From Simmondsia chinensis (taxonomy: Eukaryota; Streptophyta; Magnoliopsida; Caryophyllales; Simmondsiaceae), in contig JAGTTD010000010.1 of the NCBI GenBank assembly GCA_018398585.1, positions 21,264,005-21,328,004 on the forward strand: a stretch of 64,000 nt of DNA. Direction: 5' to 3'. Below the pieces are notes generated by a model. It saw nothing but the letters and a program-made list of their open reading frames with translations, had not been told where the DNA came from and searched no databases. Below are positions 31,243 to 43,531 of this stretch, one piece after another. Every line of letters starts with the position of its first letter. The first letter of the stretch is position 1. A program made the position numbers and the translations under genes.

Positions 31243-32669
31243 CATCTGCAGCCAAATTTTCCTTCCCTTTCCTATATTCAATTACATAATCCAAGCCTAA
31301 CATCTTCGTAAGGCATTTCCTCTGAACCCTTGTTGTTAACCTTTGCTCCAACAAGAACTTTAGACTTAGGTGATATGTTTTGATCACAAAATGGTGCCCT
31401 TCTAAATATTGTCGCCATTTCTGCACAGCTAAGAGAATGGCTAAGTACTCTTTTTCATATATAGACAAGCTCAAGTGGCTTAGGCGAAGAGCTTGGCTTA
31501 GGAAAGCAATTGGCCTGCCTTGTTGGGACAATACTGCACCCACTCCACTGCTACATGCATTAGTCTCAATCTCAAAGGATTAAGTAAAATCAGGCATCCT
31601 CAATACCGGAGCTACACACATTGCTAGTTTTAAGCTAGTCCAACAAAAAGAGTTCTTCTTAAGAAGGTCATTCAAGGGCCTAGCAAGGACCCCATACACT
31701 TGAATAAACTTCTATAGTGACCTGTTAGGCCCAAAACACTTCTCAATTGCTTAACTGTAGTGGGAGTTGGCCATTGTTTCATAGCTTGAACCTTAGACTC
31801 ATCGGTGGCTACCACATCATAGGAGATTACATGACCCAAATACTCTACTTGAGTTTGGGAAAAAGAACATTTAGATAGTTTAGCATATAATTTGTGTTTA
31901 CGCATGGTAAGGAATACATGGTTCAAATGTGCAACATGTTCCTTCAAATTTGGGCTGTAAACTAAGATGTCGTCAAAGAATACAAGGACAAATTTCCTAA
32001 GAAAAGGCTTAAAAACTGAGTTCATTAGAGCTTGAAAAGTGGCAGGAGTGTTTGATAATCCAAATGGCATAACCACAAACTTAAAATGGCCATGGTGGGT
32101 TCTAAAAGCTGTTTTGTATATGTTAGATTCAACCACTCTTATTTGATGATATCCTTGCCTCAAATCAATTTTTAAGAAGTAAATCGCACCATGAAATTCA
32201 TCTAATAGGTCATCAATGATAGGAATTGGGAATTTATCTTTGATGGTTAAGGAATTTAGTTTCAACTAAATTCCTTAAGCCCTTTTTCTTATTTTTTTTT
32301 TAACTTACCAAAAAAAAAGGTTAAGGAATTTAGTTCCTTATAGTCTATGCACATGCGAGATGTTCCGTCTTTCTTTTTAACAAGAATGACTGGTGAAGCA
32401 AATGGACTATGGCTATGCCTTATAAAATTAATTTTCAATAGCTCCTCCACTTGTTTTTCAATCTCATTCTTTTAGGAATGTGGGTATTTGTATGGTCTTA
32501 AATTGATTGGATTAGAATTAGCTTTGAGTGGAATGGTATGATCAAGATTTCTTTTAGGAGGTAAGGTAGTTGGTAACTTAAATAGATCTTCAAAATCATG
32601 TAATAGCTGCCTAATAAAGGGGTTACATACAACCTGAGCATCGTCCATATCTGCACTAATAGAGAACAA
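31243..32669 (-). pseudogene. reverse transcriptase and RNase H of G9
   Basis: RT from 32669: RNLDHTIPLKANSNPINLRP, then [40 protein letters not shown], catalytic [12 protein letters not shown] and [13 protein letters not shown]. RNase H at 31243-31640: [49 protein letters not shown] (the usual TDH is TYH). The frame is broken by stops near 31585 and 31700 and by the local rearrangement at 32245-32334. Confidence 0.85.
32245..32334. repeat. small hairpin and duplication inside G9 RT
   Basis: GGTTAAGGAATTTAGTT (32245-32261) is followed at once by its inverted copy AACTAAATTCCTTAA (32264-32278). About 40 bp of T-rich and A-rich sequence then comes before a second direct copy of GGTTAAGGAATTTAG (32319-32333), after which the RT frame resumes. 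It looks like a template-switch insertion of about 75 bp at an RT codon position, not a regulatory hairpin. Confidence 0.75.
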
Positions 32670-32689
32670 TTGGCCAATTCATTGTACCT

Positions 32690-33202
32690 TGCTCTTCTTA
32701 AGCACCCCTTACAACTCCTTACAACTCATAAGTTGTAGGCTTCCTTGCTCAACCGAGCCCTACAACTGCACTATTCTGCCTCGTCTTTCAAACGAGACAG
32801 TTAGCTACACAAAATCAAAGATGACAGGACTGAAAGTTTTCATCCAATCCACCCCCAATATCATGTCACAGCCCCCTAGCTTTAAGACTCTGAAATCGTA
32901 AGTGAATGAATGACCTTGCATCTACCATTTGAACTCTTTACACTTCATTTGTGCTAACATGGAGTTGCCATCTGTTACTATTGCAGCCAAGGAGAGGTCT
33001 TGATAAGTTCATGTCCCACTAATCTAGCTATCTTGGGATTCAAGAAGCTATGGGTGCTTCCACTATCAATCAAGATTAGTAAGGACTTGCGATTTGCAAT
33101 CCCTTTGATTCGAATGGCGTTGTGGGTTCCTCCTCCAGTTAGTGCACTTATCAAGATCTTTGCTTCGTCCTGATCCTCCTCCACTTCTTGAGTCTCTAAC
33201 AA
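32690..33202 (-). pseudogene. aspartic protease of G9
   Basis: The active site reads LILIDSGSTHSFLNPKIA with the DSG triad intact. The later GCDMILGVDWMKTF-like part (32820-32880) is in another frame. Upstream, ALTGGGTHNAIRIKG matches the corresponding segment of G2 and G7. Confidence 0.8.
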
Positions 33203-33219
33203 TTCATCCTCACATTCAA

Positions 33220-34202
33220 CATAAAACTTCTGATCCTAATCTACTTCCTCACTGCCAGTGACTATCATTAGTTGCTTGGGAGTGCACTTATGACAAAAAA
33301 AAAAAAAAAACATTTGGTTGCATTTGAAGCACAACTTCTGTGCTCTCTTTTCTTCAATGCTCAAGGGTCTAGATGAATTTAGTCTTGCTTGCTACAAAGG
33401 AGCCGCCATTCTTGCCTTCTATCCAGATTCATATGAATTTGCAGCTGAGGATTCAAACAATTGAGCTTTAGAATAAGCCTCGGACACTGTGGGAGGGTTG
33501 AGGGCCTTAACTAGATTCTTGATCTTAGGCTTTAACCCACTTATGTAGCTAGACACATAATACTCCTCCTTTGCTCTCGGATGAGCTGCCATCATTCTTG
33601 CTTTTAAATTCTCAAATCGGGACATGTACTCCTTAACACTTCCTATTTGTGACACCTTGTTGAACTTGTCAATCACATCTCCAGTGTCCTCATCCCCATA
33701 TCTATCTATCACAAAACTCATCCAAATATTCCCTCTAAGTAACACTCAGATTACCCAAGATCAACCCATGGTACCAAACTTCATAATCAGCTTGCAAATG
33801 CACAGCCGCAAATTTAACCTTCTGAGATTCAGTAATTGCATAAAATTCGAAATACGTTTCGCGTCTCCTTATCCAACATTGAGGTTGTGTTCCATCAAAG
33901 TTGTCAATCTCCACCTTGGGCTATCGAAATCCTGAGTTCTTTGCTGCAAAAATCATTTCTCCCCGATCAACCATATCGGGAGGTCTCCCTTGGGGAGGAA
34001 CTTGAGGTAGCACACCAGCATCAACGGGTAATGATTGTCTATGAATCTGCTTCTGCATTCCATCCAGCCTTTGTTCCATCTTTTGCTGCATCTGAACTAG
34101 CTGTTGATGATTGGCACTCATCACACGAAGCATGTCCTACATCTGTTGCTCTGGGTCCATTGATCATTCGGACCAACCTCAGCAGCTGAATTGGCAGCCA
34201 TT
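33220..34202 (-). pseudogene. gag of G9
   Basis: Likely start at the ATG at about 34202. A Gln-rich segment follows (LVQMQQKMEQRLDGMQKQIH, 33921-34133). The capsid domain is at 33419-33745 (NKVSQIGSVKEYMSRFENLK, YVSSYISGLKPKIKNLVKAL). The zinc knuckle at 33260-33340 has been expanded by an A-run (33293-33312) that encodes Phe repeats on the minus strand. Several stops. Confidence 0.75.
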
Positions 34203-34283
34203 GGATCCTGTTTCTTGTTCCTAGTCAGCGTGATCACTTAGATTACAAGCCAATCGAATGCAATTACAATCTCTGATACCACT

Positions 34284-34613
34284 TGTAATGATTCAAGTTG
34301 AATCTTGAATCAATACCTGGGTGAGAGATAGAAGATAGAATTGAGAGAAGAGGAGAATAAAGAGAATTAGGGGAAGGAGAGAGTCTTTTTCAATGAATAC
34401 CTTCTCATTACAAGAACTAAGTTATTTGTACTATTGCAACTATCTAGAATATAGCTCTAACTAGCTAACTAACTTGAATACACTTGAACTAACTTTCCCT
34501 CCTTAGCTCATGGTTACACCTTACTCAACTTACAAGGGAAATACAATGGAATATAAGACATTACAAGTAATGAATTACAATGGATTACAAGTAATACATG
34601 ACAATTCATTACA
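34284..34613 (-). repeat. 5' LTR of G9
   Basis: 330 bp. The primer-binding site on its left has one changed base (minus strand AGTGGTATCAGAGA). Target duplication AGGTT follows at 34614. Confidence 0.9.
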
Positions 34614-36087
34614 AGGTTTCACCATATTGATGCTGAGGGGGGAATACTTCTCTTCATCATCAACAAATTTTCAAGCCAGTGAACTCGTGGCAAGGTGGTT
34701 CTACCAAGATTCTTGTTCTTTAAACATGAGAAACTAGTCCATCTCTCAAGCTTCTTATGTGGTTGCCCTTTTTCTGCAATAGCAACATGTTTGGACCTAG
34801 TTGTTGGGAGATCAAGGTTCATAGGCTCAGTTTGCTTGCCCTTATGGACCCATGCCTCCTCTTGAGAGTGAAGTATTGAGCAAAGTCATTCATTGAGCTG
34901 CCTTTTTCTTTAGTTGCCTCCTTTTCTAGGTTCGAGTAAGACTAGAGGAACCAACCTCCCCTTAATCTAGGTGGCTCCTTCTCCAGACATTACCAAATTG
35001 GACCGCAAGAGGCTAGTACACTAACTATCATGGTCCTTGGCTGGTGTCCATGTCTAGTAGGGAGTTTTTTTAATTTCTCCTTGGATGTCCAGTCCTCATA
35101 ATGATTTGGCCTTTTGGAGAAGGATCTTCATCAGGCTCATATTTACGGGACTTCTCTAATGGCATCTTCAGTTCTGAGAAGCGATCAGTAGGGGAACATA
35201 TTGAAGAAGCAGTCTGAGTTTTCTCATTGCTAATTGTATTTTCCCTCAACATTGCTGGCATGCCTTGTAGGACACCCTCTCCAAGTATCGAGATATTCTT
35301 TCTCGGCTCATAAGGCCTTGCATGGGCCCTTGATTACTGCTAATATCCATAGCTAACTCCCCAACCATTATCAGCATAATGGCAGAGTCATTGCGGAGTT
35401 TGATCAATAAGTTCATAAAAACTGCACGCTTGCTTGTGGGATAGAGTTTAGTGATATGCCATTGGCAAATTCCATCATCCAATGTACACGCTTGACTCAG
35501 GAAGCCTAATGTCCCCTTAACGACCAACCATTTGAATAGGTGGTTTGTTACATTTTCCTTTTGAGTGTCATTAAAGACCATTTTTCTCTTGTAAAGGGGA
35601 AAAGGCTCAGTATAGACACAACAGGGATTGGTTTGGACAACAGTATTAATAACATTGACTTGAAGAGGACTAGGGAAGGGGTCCTTATCGACACCCATAT
35701 GTCCTCCTGGGAAGATTCATTCCCTTGCCTCTATGGCATCTTGAACCATGTTCCATAAGAAAATGCAATTCTTCGTTGAATGGGTCCACAAATCATGCCA
35801 TTTATAGTATACCTTCCCCATAGTAGGACTTACGTCAGGATTTTTATGTTTACCCCTGATTTTGGGTTTGTTATTTGCCTCAAGCCAATCGAATATCATG
35901 TCCACTCTTAAGAGGTCAAACGAGTACTCCTCAAGTCTTGGGATTGATAAGACTTCTTGAATTTGATATCCTTTTTAACGAAAGGATTGCAAACCATAAG
36001 AGGTCCCTTGACGTATTCAACGATGTCAATATCATATGGAGGATCTTCATCCTTTTCGATTAGTTCATGCACGTAAGCCCCATAAAC
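34614..36087 (-). pseudogene. gag region of T1
   Basis: Aligns over its length with 58530-59985 of T3. Recognisable parts are VYYKWHDLWTHSTKNC (35717-35905), a changed C-x-WH-xxxx-HSTxxC zinc knuckle, and a 150-codon open stretch (35246-35698) after it. The sequence stops matching T3 at about 36087, where L1 sequence begins. Gag of this lineage packages the RNA; this copy has stops and a Cys-to-Tyr change in the knuckle. Confidence 0.7.
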
Positions 36088-39000
36088 ATTTTATGAACAA
36101 GTTCTAGAAGCTTTAACTCACTTGAACTTTTAGTAGTTAATAAATATTTTAGAAACAAGTTCTAGCAGCTTAGTGACCCCACTACCTTTACTCTTAAAAG
36201 TTCTTTCAATCATCATTAATTCGAACATGATTTCCATACTGGTTATCATTATAGTACTTTAAAATCCCATAAAACAAATCAAATCAGTTCTAAATCATAT
36301 TAGATTAGTGTAACCTAGGATCAAGTGCCACTTAAAAACTTTAAAGGCTTCAAGAAATTCTTCTTTTATATGTTTACACAACTTAGCTTACATTAGACAA
36401 AAAAATTGCCATTGACATAGTTCTGATTAAAATAAGTTAACCATCTACCACTGTACCCTTTAAAAAAACACTTTATTTACATAATTATTATTCTATTCTT
36501 AAGAAAATAACTGAAGTAATATTTAGAAACAATAGTAAATAGAAATCAAATTTCTAAACAAACTGGTGTATTAAGACGGTTACTTAAAATCAAAGCTATG
36601 TTCGTTAACTTAAACTATTATCTCCAGGTGCCCTTACTAAAACCCCATTCACTAGGACACTAGTGAGCTACCTATCAGTCACGACTACAGGAGACGGGAT
36701 ATCGAATACATTATCTTGTTAGCTTTTAGTCTTGTTAACAATAGCAGCTAAGTACCTGGGCAATCCCTTTTAACAACTAATGACTAGTGCCTTTATAAAA
36801 ATAGACAACTATTTTGACTCATGTTTTATTTTATCCTCTTAAGGTTCCTAATTCCTGAGATAGATGCTTACACTAAGTGGACTCTTCCTTTAGTTCTCAT
36901 GGCACCTTTTCTCTCAAAGTGTACTTTCATCAGTTTAGATAACTAGCAATCTTTATTACTCAATGTATCTAGCCTAAACTGAGTAAAAGACCTTGATTGG
37001 CAAGTCAGGATTATATCCTATCGAGATTGGCTGTCAATATTTGCATCAAGAATTCCAGTTCAATTAAATGAGATATCATCATATGAAGCGTTCTTGAACA
37101 AAACTTTCCCAATGCAATCTTGTGTCTATCATTTTTCTCATTAGTTGTTCTCATGCTACCAGTTCTCTAATCAAACACTTCTTTCAAATATCTGATCATC
37201 TCTACTACAATTGAATTTTGAAGTATCTAACACTAGAAAATGTTCGAATCTTGCAACTTACTAACTCTTTAGTCGAGTCTAACGTTCTAAAAGTTGTTTT
37301 CAACTAAGTAGATCTACCAGCAACAAACTAGAGAATTCTGAGCATCTCCTAGTTCTCCATATGTACTAAGACGTATCATATCATAACGAGCAAAACAAAA
37401 TAGACAAATAAGACATACATACTAGTATTGATCGAAATGTATAAGATATTAATTAGTGTAAAATCAAAACTCTAAACAAGTTATATAACATACAGGATTA
37501 CTTTTCTTACTTTTAGAAAACAATCAAAGTTTTGAGTTAACAATCTGACACTTACAAGTATGCCGTGGTAACCCAGCCAAACTACTAAAAACTCCCCGTC
37601 GGTGAGGCAGAATTGAGATATAAGAAGGGTGATAACATTTTTCAATAAATTTGTTTTCCTGTAAACTAAACATATTTAACACACCACTTTTCCCTCAGCG
37701 TCTAAGGTCATATAATAGAGCTCATTGGGGAGGCTAATGTAGACCCTAGTCAAGGGTACACCGCTACCTTGACATCCATAGAAGTCCATGAAGTACTCCA
37801 TGTCGACGTGGCCGCACCCGCTTTTCTTGCACTTCAGTCTATCCTCAGAGACATAACCCTATTTTCTACAAATGAACACTCTCTTCGGGGAGTCGTGTCC
37901 ACCTACTTATACTACTCGAACGGTAACGGAGGCCATGCGCATTCATTTATCAGCTCACTCCCACTTGATACTTTGAGTCTTATGAACTTTTAATAATTTT
38001 AGTAAACAAACAAAGCATGGAATCCACCTAACCGTTTTCTGTGTGTGTGCACCAATGAGCTAACCAATCAACCCGTTACTCTATGGGAGAGGGGCGTAAC
38101 AAGTTATTATACAAGTGAGAACTATTCTCAATTAATATGTTTCCCAAACATATTTAACTCATTGTTTCTACTTTGGTCTCCACGACAGTATCACAATGCT
38201 TCCTAGGAAACTACAATACTATCTTAGTCAAGTGTATACCATTACTTAGACGTTAGTACAAGTAAACAAGATATACCATATATACGCGGTCACATTTTTT
38301 TTTTCTCGTACCTCTATTTGTCCTTAAGAAGTCTAGCTCTATATTCTACTGACAAACTCCCTCCTCGGAGAGTGGCGCTTATCCATTCTAATGTTAGACT
38401 AGCAATGGAGACAGTGAGGAATCTACTCCTGGACCTCACTCCCACTTGAAATTTTAAACAATGGATCATTCTTTAAAGTTTGATTATCTTATAATCAATT
38501 ATTACAATCATATTCTAAATGTTATTTAACCATTAAATAAAATCCTAATCATATTTGGTTTCTTTAGTTATCCAACCTATGTAATCTAATCTCATGAGAT
38601 ACATTATGAGAATATTCTATACAAATAATTCAACTATTGAATTATAAAATCACATTATATCTATTTGAAAAAATTCTTCAACTTGATGAAATCAAATATT
38701 TCACCAAGTTGCATATTTCCATAGCCTTATAACTTTATTCGCGTTGTACATAACATTTAACTTATTTAAATAATATCAAATATGTGAACTTAAAATTTAA
38801 TAAGCACCCTGTTATCACATAATTTGGATAACAACACTTAAGGCCTAAAGATTAGAACAATTAAAGATTTTTCTAAACTCTTTTAGAAAAGATTATTGTA
38901 TAATTCTAATTGGAATCTCATTCTAATTAATTATTTAATTACTTAAATTATTTAACTAATAAAAAAGATTTAATAATAAAGGAGTTGTGTGCCTAGCACC

Positions 39001-39462
39001 ACCCCTTTTTATTTATTTATTTTATTTTTAAATCAATAAATAATTAATTAAATTTGATCTTAAATCTCATTCGATAGTAAAATGAGCATCTAATCCCATT
39101 AGATACTCTTTGTTTTTGGATTATCATAAAATATTCAACAATTGATTAATTTGCACCTTGGTTCAAAATCTAATCGTATTAGATTAATATTCTAAAGTGT
39201 TCATCTCCTTGAATATCGAGTCTCATTAGATCCGATTTAGAAATACGCTCCTTGATTGAATCCTGACTCATCTAAAATTTTAAACAATTTAAAACTTTTA
39301 TGAACATTCAATCGTATTTTGACAATAATCTTCAGGATTGTCTTTTTCCTTTAATGAAATTTCCAATTTCATATTTTTGTAATTCTACGTAATCCAATTT
39401 TATCAAACCTGATATTTTTAATGTCAATCATGAATGTATTTAGAATTTGCTCTGATACCAAT
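36088..39462 (-). repeat. internal region of L1, no genes
   Basis: AT-rich with no open frame of note. Two diverged units of roughly 480 bp can be seen, about 37640-37990 and 38140-38470. Each has CATATTTAAC near its start, a GTCAAG-containing middle and a CTCACTCCCACTTG end. The right part (38470-39460) carries ATCTCATTAGAT-type motifs shared with the L2 internal region. A 74-codon open stretch at 37769-37993 is probably chance. Confidence 0.5.
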
Positions 39463-41222
39463 TGTTAGGAACGTATTTTAAAAATTTTCCCTAGATCGGC
39501 TTGAGCAGGTGCAACGGAAAACCAATTTAAAATTTTTAATTTCAAATCGAAAGCCCCGATCTAATCAAACTATTTAATTAGATCTAGATCTTACTCTAAT
39601 AGTTCATAATATGACAAACAAAAATATTGAATAAAACAAGTATAAATATAGTACATGGAATAAACAAAAAAAGAAAATATAAATTAAATATCAAATTTAA
39701 TTTAGACATACCTGAAGCGTGAATCCCAACTCCGACTTAAAGATTTAAAATTAGAAGAAGAACTCTTGAAACCTTAAGATTTTCTTTGCGATGACCTCTT
39801 CTACCTCCGGGAGTGTGGGCTCCCAAAAATATTTAACTTATGAAAAATTTTGGATCTTTCCAAAAACAAATAATTTTTCAAAAAACTTGTGTCAACCAAT
39901 GATTTAGAAAACCCCAAAATTGATTTTAGAGTTTTTTGTAGTGGGAGAAAACCTAGAACTAAAAACCCAATTCATAAATTTCTCATGACAAATATCGTAT
40001 TTATATTATAAAAACCCAGCAAAAAACGTATACTGAACTTGAAAGGATTCTACTCTAAGCAGATTTTGAGCAACTCACATTTTTTTTCTTTATTTTATTT
40101 AAAAACACGATATTTATCATATTATATATTCATTTCATGAATATTTGTTTAGCATAAAAATGTGTTTATCTCATAAATAAATATTTCATCTCATGAATTT
40201 ATTTTTTTAAATATTTTCGGATGATGCTTAAGTTGAGACTTGTGAAGGGAACTCAAGGACAATCTAACTCTAGCTCCAAATGTGACAAATCTAATTACCA
40301 TCTCATGATAAAAATTGATTACCATTTAGTGAAAATTTAATTCTACTAAATAAGTTTTACTGCACTCTAGAATTAAATATATTCAATCAAGAATAATTAA
40401 CCCTCCATTAGATATCTATGAGCAAAGTAACTTTAACTACTATTGTTACTTTTCTCAAATCTGTCGCCGTAGTTTCTGACTCGCCCTTTTCTAACAATTT
40501 AATAATATAGAAACAATTTTCGTATCAATTGCAAATGTTAAACATATGGATACTTCAACCGAAGATTCAAGAATCTGTTCATATATTTGCGAATCAACTA
40601 AGGGGACATCTTTATCTTATTAAAGACTACAGATTCCACGTAAAACAATTGTTCATACTACACTTTTAGCCAATACTCAACGCATGTAAGATTCAAGTCA
40701 AAGCACTTTAACTAATCCTTTTAGCACATCAAAGCAGCGAACAATCCATGCACGGGTTTAGACAATTTCTTGAATTTAGATTTATTATTTTATAGAATTA
40801 ATTATTTCTAATAGAAGTTAGGAAACAAATAATTCAGCTAGTCCTGCTCAGTGTTCCAATTTTATTGAAAACACCAACGTAATAGTCTTGGATGCCTATG
40901 CACATGATCAAGATAAGTCATCAAAAGTATCATATTATAGTCTCATCAAACAAGCTGTCCAAAATTATCATTGACTACGAACATACTTTGACAACATATA
41001 TCTAGTTTGATCTAAGTCTATTTGTGGTTCAATCTTATTGACCACTTAAACCAATCCTGACATGTCATCTGGGACTACGTCCGTCTCATGGAACATTTTA
41101 TAAGACAATCCCATGCATGTTTGACTCGTAAAACATATTCATACAACAAATAAATAAATTTTTTTTATTTATTTAATATTTAAAACTAACTAACTGGGTT
41201 TTCCAGGATACCAATTCCAACA
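39463..41222 (-). repeat. 5' LTR of L1
   Basis: On the minus strand it starts TGTTGGAATTGGTATCC and ends CGTTCCTAACA at the primer-binding site. It shares order and motifs with the L2 LTR (for example GCGATGACCTCTTCTACCT near 39790 and CTCATCAAACAAGCTGTCC near 40940) but is well diverged. Confidence 0.7.
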
Positions 41223-41856
41223 CAGCCATCCAAATATCTCGAGGGAGCAGAACACTAATCAAAATCAAGACGCGAGGTAACCAATGCTTGGATTCATAGG
41301 TAATGTAGCGCCTCCCAGTTTTCAGGGAGCGCAAAGGTATAGCTCTTCTTCTAACCCTCCAACTATGAAGCTAAGCCCCCACCCAAGCCTCTATGGTACA
41401 CTTCTCATTTTGAGGAGTGAATGCTCCGCATTATGGAGGAAAACCAATAGTTGGTTCAGTCCCATCTGCAGTCCATTTCTAATCTAGAGAACCAACTAGG
41501 ATAGTTAGCTCAAGCATTGAATAGGAGAGAGGAAGGGAGGTTACCCTCCCAACCTCTTGCAAATTTGGAGGATCAACTAGTTCTAACCTTAGCCATATCA
41601 CTCATAAGAAAGACAAGGTTGTGTCGGTTTCGGATGAAGAAAATCCGAGAGAGTTAGAGACAGAGGTTGAGTAGGAAGGTCATATTCCAACCCCCATTGC
41701 TGATAGGGATGGAGTATAAATGCCTTCGTTAGATTTACCACCTATACCCATTGTCCCTTTTCCTTCAGCCCTTCTAGGACCAAAGGACAAGGACAACCCA
41801 AAGAGGGCTGAGATATTGGACTTGTTTAAAGATTTCAAAATCAACTTGCCATTAAT
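41223..41856 (+). pseudogene. Athila-like gag C-terminal fragment
   Basis: Plus-strand remnants read SISNLENQLG then LAQALNRREEGRLPSQPLAN (about 41470-41570), and later IPIVPFPSALLGPKDKDN and ILDLFKDFKINLPLI (41740-41856). The LExQxGQLA...RxxGxLPS and PFPxxL...xLFKxxxINxPL signatures are those of the gag/protease junction in Athila-type Gypsy elements. Stops separate the pieces. The left is cut by the L1 LTR and the right by the CACTA element. Confidence 0.65.
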
Positions 41857-42060
41857 CACTACAAGAAATTTGTTTATTTACGACGACTCTTCACGACAGA
41901 CAACAAAAACCATCGTAAATAGTTGGGAAATTATGACGGGAAATACTGCATGTCGTGAAATCTTAAAACTATGTGTAAATTTACAACAACACTTATCGCC
42001 CATCGTAAATTATGAGTTTCTGCCCGTCGCAAATGATACTGTACAGCTACAAAATGGTGG
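41857..42060 (+). repeat. terminal and subterminal repeats of the CACTA element
   Basis: CACTACAAGAAA, then several related short units on both strands (ATCGTAAAT, ACGACGACTCTTCACGAC, TTATGACGGG, CCCGTCGCAAAT). In CACTA elements such units bind the element-encoded TNPA-type protein. Confidence 0.65.
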
Positions 42061-42146
42061 GAAGATGAAAAATTCACCAAATTTTATAGATTTTTTTTGG
42101 CCAAAAACTTATGCGATAAAATTATTGATTAAAAAATTATTCTTAT

Positions 42147-43361
42147 GGTTATTTAAGCCAAAAGTCTCTATACTTTGTTCATTGTGACAATTTAGTCCTT
42201 ATACTTTAAATTATATCAATTTAGTCCATATACAATTAAAAATGGGACAATTTGGTCATTAAAATGTGCTTATTATAATATTATGAGTGTTTGGCCAATG
42301 TTTTAACAAGTTATTCTTTTGAAAAATTAATAGAAAGGATAATAACAAAAGTATTTTATCCTTGAACACAATCACCCAAGAAACATTTCAAATATTTAAT
42401 ATATTTTTTATCAATTAAAATACTTTTTAAATATATATCTTTTAAATACCTAAATAATTTTTAATATTTAAAAATATTTTTCAATATTTCTAAAATAGTT
42501 AATATATTTTAAAAATATTTTGAGTATCTAGCCAATGTTTTAAAAATAAAATTAATAGAAAGGACAATAATAAAAGTATTTTATAGTTGAAAACAACAAC
42601 CCAAGAAACATTTCAAATGTTTAATATATTTTTTAAATATCTAAATATATACTACTTTATCATTAAAAATATTTTTTTAAATATATATCTTTTAAATACT
42701 TAAATTAGTTTTTAATATTTTAAAAATGTTTTCCAATATTTCTAAAAAACTTAATATATTTTTAAATATTTAAAATATTTTCCAAATATTGTAAATATAT
42801 TATGAATTATTCAAATATTCTTAAAAAATATATATAAACTACTTTTTAAATATATAAATTAATTTTTAACTATATATTAACAAGCTTAAAAATGCCTAAA
42901 CCTAATTTTTCTCAATAATTTAATTTTGACTTCTACTTCTGCTTATAATTTGAAGTACCAAATTTCTACTTTGGCTAAAAGAGAAAAACAACTTCTGCTT
43001 TTAATAAAAAGTTCTTTTTGATATTTGCCAAATATCTTCCAAATTTCAAAAAAGTACAACAACAACAACAACAACAGCAGCCCCGTGCCTCAAAGAGCTC
43101 TCGCATCAGTAGGGTCTTGGGGGTAGATGTACTCAGAAAAATGCTTTTTTTTATTTATTTAGAAAAAAAAGTACTTTTCTAATCTTAGAAAAATGCTTTT
43201 TTCAAAAAAAAAAAAAAAAAAAATTATTTTTCCAAAATAAGCTAAACCAAGCAGGCCTTAAATTAGCACATTTTGAATTATAAAAGAAATTGATACAATT
43301 AAAGTCCAATGACTAGATTGTAACAATGGATAAAGTATAAGTACTTTTAGCATAAATAACT
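42147..43361. mobile_element. Mutator-like foldback (long terminal inverted repeats), non-autonomous
   Basis: The left end (42147-42250; GGTTATTTAAGCCAAAAGTC...) and the reverse complement of the right end (43260-43361; GAGTTATTTATGCTAAAAGT...) match over about 100 bp with scattered changes, including TTTATCCATTGTTACAATCT-like blocks. The interior is AT-rich, non-coding, and has a tandem duplication (42289-42770), a (CAA)n run (43055-43076) with a degenerate high-copy plant repeat after it, and an A-run (43206-43223). I could not settle the target duplication. Long inverted ends favour a Mutator-like origin. Confidence 0.6.
42289..42770. repeat. tandem duplication, two units of about 240 bp
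   Basis: Units at about 42289-42525 and 42526-42770. Both include GCCAATGTTTTAA, TTAATAGAAAGGA, AAAAGTATTTTAT and CCCAAGAAACATTTCAAAT in the same order. Confidence 0.8.
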
Positions 43362-43490
43362 CCTTTTTTTAATACCTAAGTCATGTAATAGACTTCAAAT
43401 TCTAAGTCCAACTCGTTTTTTTTGGGGGGGGGGGGGCAAACCCAATATTTGTCTTGTTCTCCTCCTCTGCCCGAAATCTCTCAGCTTGCT

Positions 43491-43492
<2 letters not shown>

Positions 43493-43529
<37 letters not shown>
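43493..43529 (+). repeat. (CT)n microsatellite and nearby G-run
   Basis: An unbroken CT repeat at 43493-43529, with a run of 13 G at 43424-43436. They lie in what looks like the leader of the CACTA transposase gene (C/T-rich, 43440-43780). Confidence 0.9.

Positions 43530-43531
<2 letters not shown>

Larger units (their letters stand above)
27807..34613 (-). mobile_element. Ty3/Gypsy chromovirus G9, both LTRs, with a nested solo LTR
   Basis: Complete minus-strand element. The LTRs are 27807-28154 and 34284-34613, the target duplications are AGGTT at 27802-27806 and 34614-34618, the polypurine tract is at 28155-28175, and the primer-binding site is at 34270-34283. All domains are present from gag to chromodomain. 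The RNase H region is interrupted by a solo LTR (29696-31242). Stops and frameshifts occur in every domain. Its LTR differs from those of G2 and G4, so it is a separate family in the same broad group. Confidence 0.9.
1151..36087 (-). mobile_element. Tat-lineage (Ogre/Grande-like) Ty3/Gypsy element T1, fragmented host of nested insertions
   Basis: Pieces of one minus-strand element are found in the expected order, from right to left: gag with a degenerate zinc knuckle (34614-36087 and 27761-27806), protease (about 15150-15660), start of reverse transcriptase (14517-14700), an antisense ORF (3252-11514 in two parts), polypurine tract (2963-2977) and 3' LTR (1151-2962). RNase H, integrase, the upstream gag and the 5' LTR are absent. 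Younger insertions occupy most of the span. T3 at 58288-63270 is a second copy of the same family and shows what the missing 5' end looks like. The Tat assignment rests on the long LTR starting TGTTTACACCC, the Arg-tRNA-like primer site in T3 and the antisense ORF. Within Tat, the clade is an inference. Confidence 0.75.
36088..41222 (-). mobile_element. non-coding LTR element L1 (LARD-like), left end lost
   Basis: A 1760 bp LTR (39463-41222) and a primer-binding site (39449-39462, minus strand ATTGGTATCAGAGC) show a minus-strand LTR element. Its internal region to the left is about 3.4 kb and encodes nothing recognisable. No second LTR was found; the left edge at about 36087 abuts T1 gag. The LTR and the right part of the internal region resemble L2. 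Such large non-autonomous elements depend on proteins of other elements; the partner family is unknown. Confidence 0.65.

Noticed and set aside
37769..37993. 74-codon open frame in the L1 internal region
   Set aside because: No recognisable motif, non-coding surroundings, and the homologous unit at 38140-38470 does not keep it.
39463..41222. L1 LTR as the partner LTR of L2 in one large element
   Set aside because: The LTRs are too different in sequence and border structure, and unrelated Athila, CACTA and G10 sequence lies between.
41720..42187. 155-codon open frame as a single gene
   Set aside because: It is a chance read-through joining Athila-like gag (to 41856) to the CACTA terminal region.
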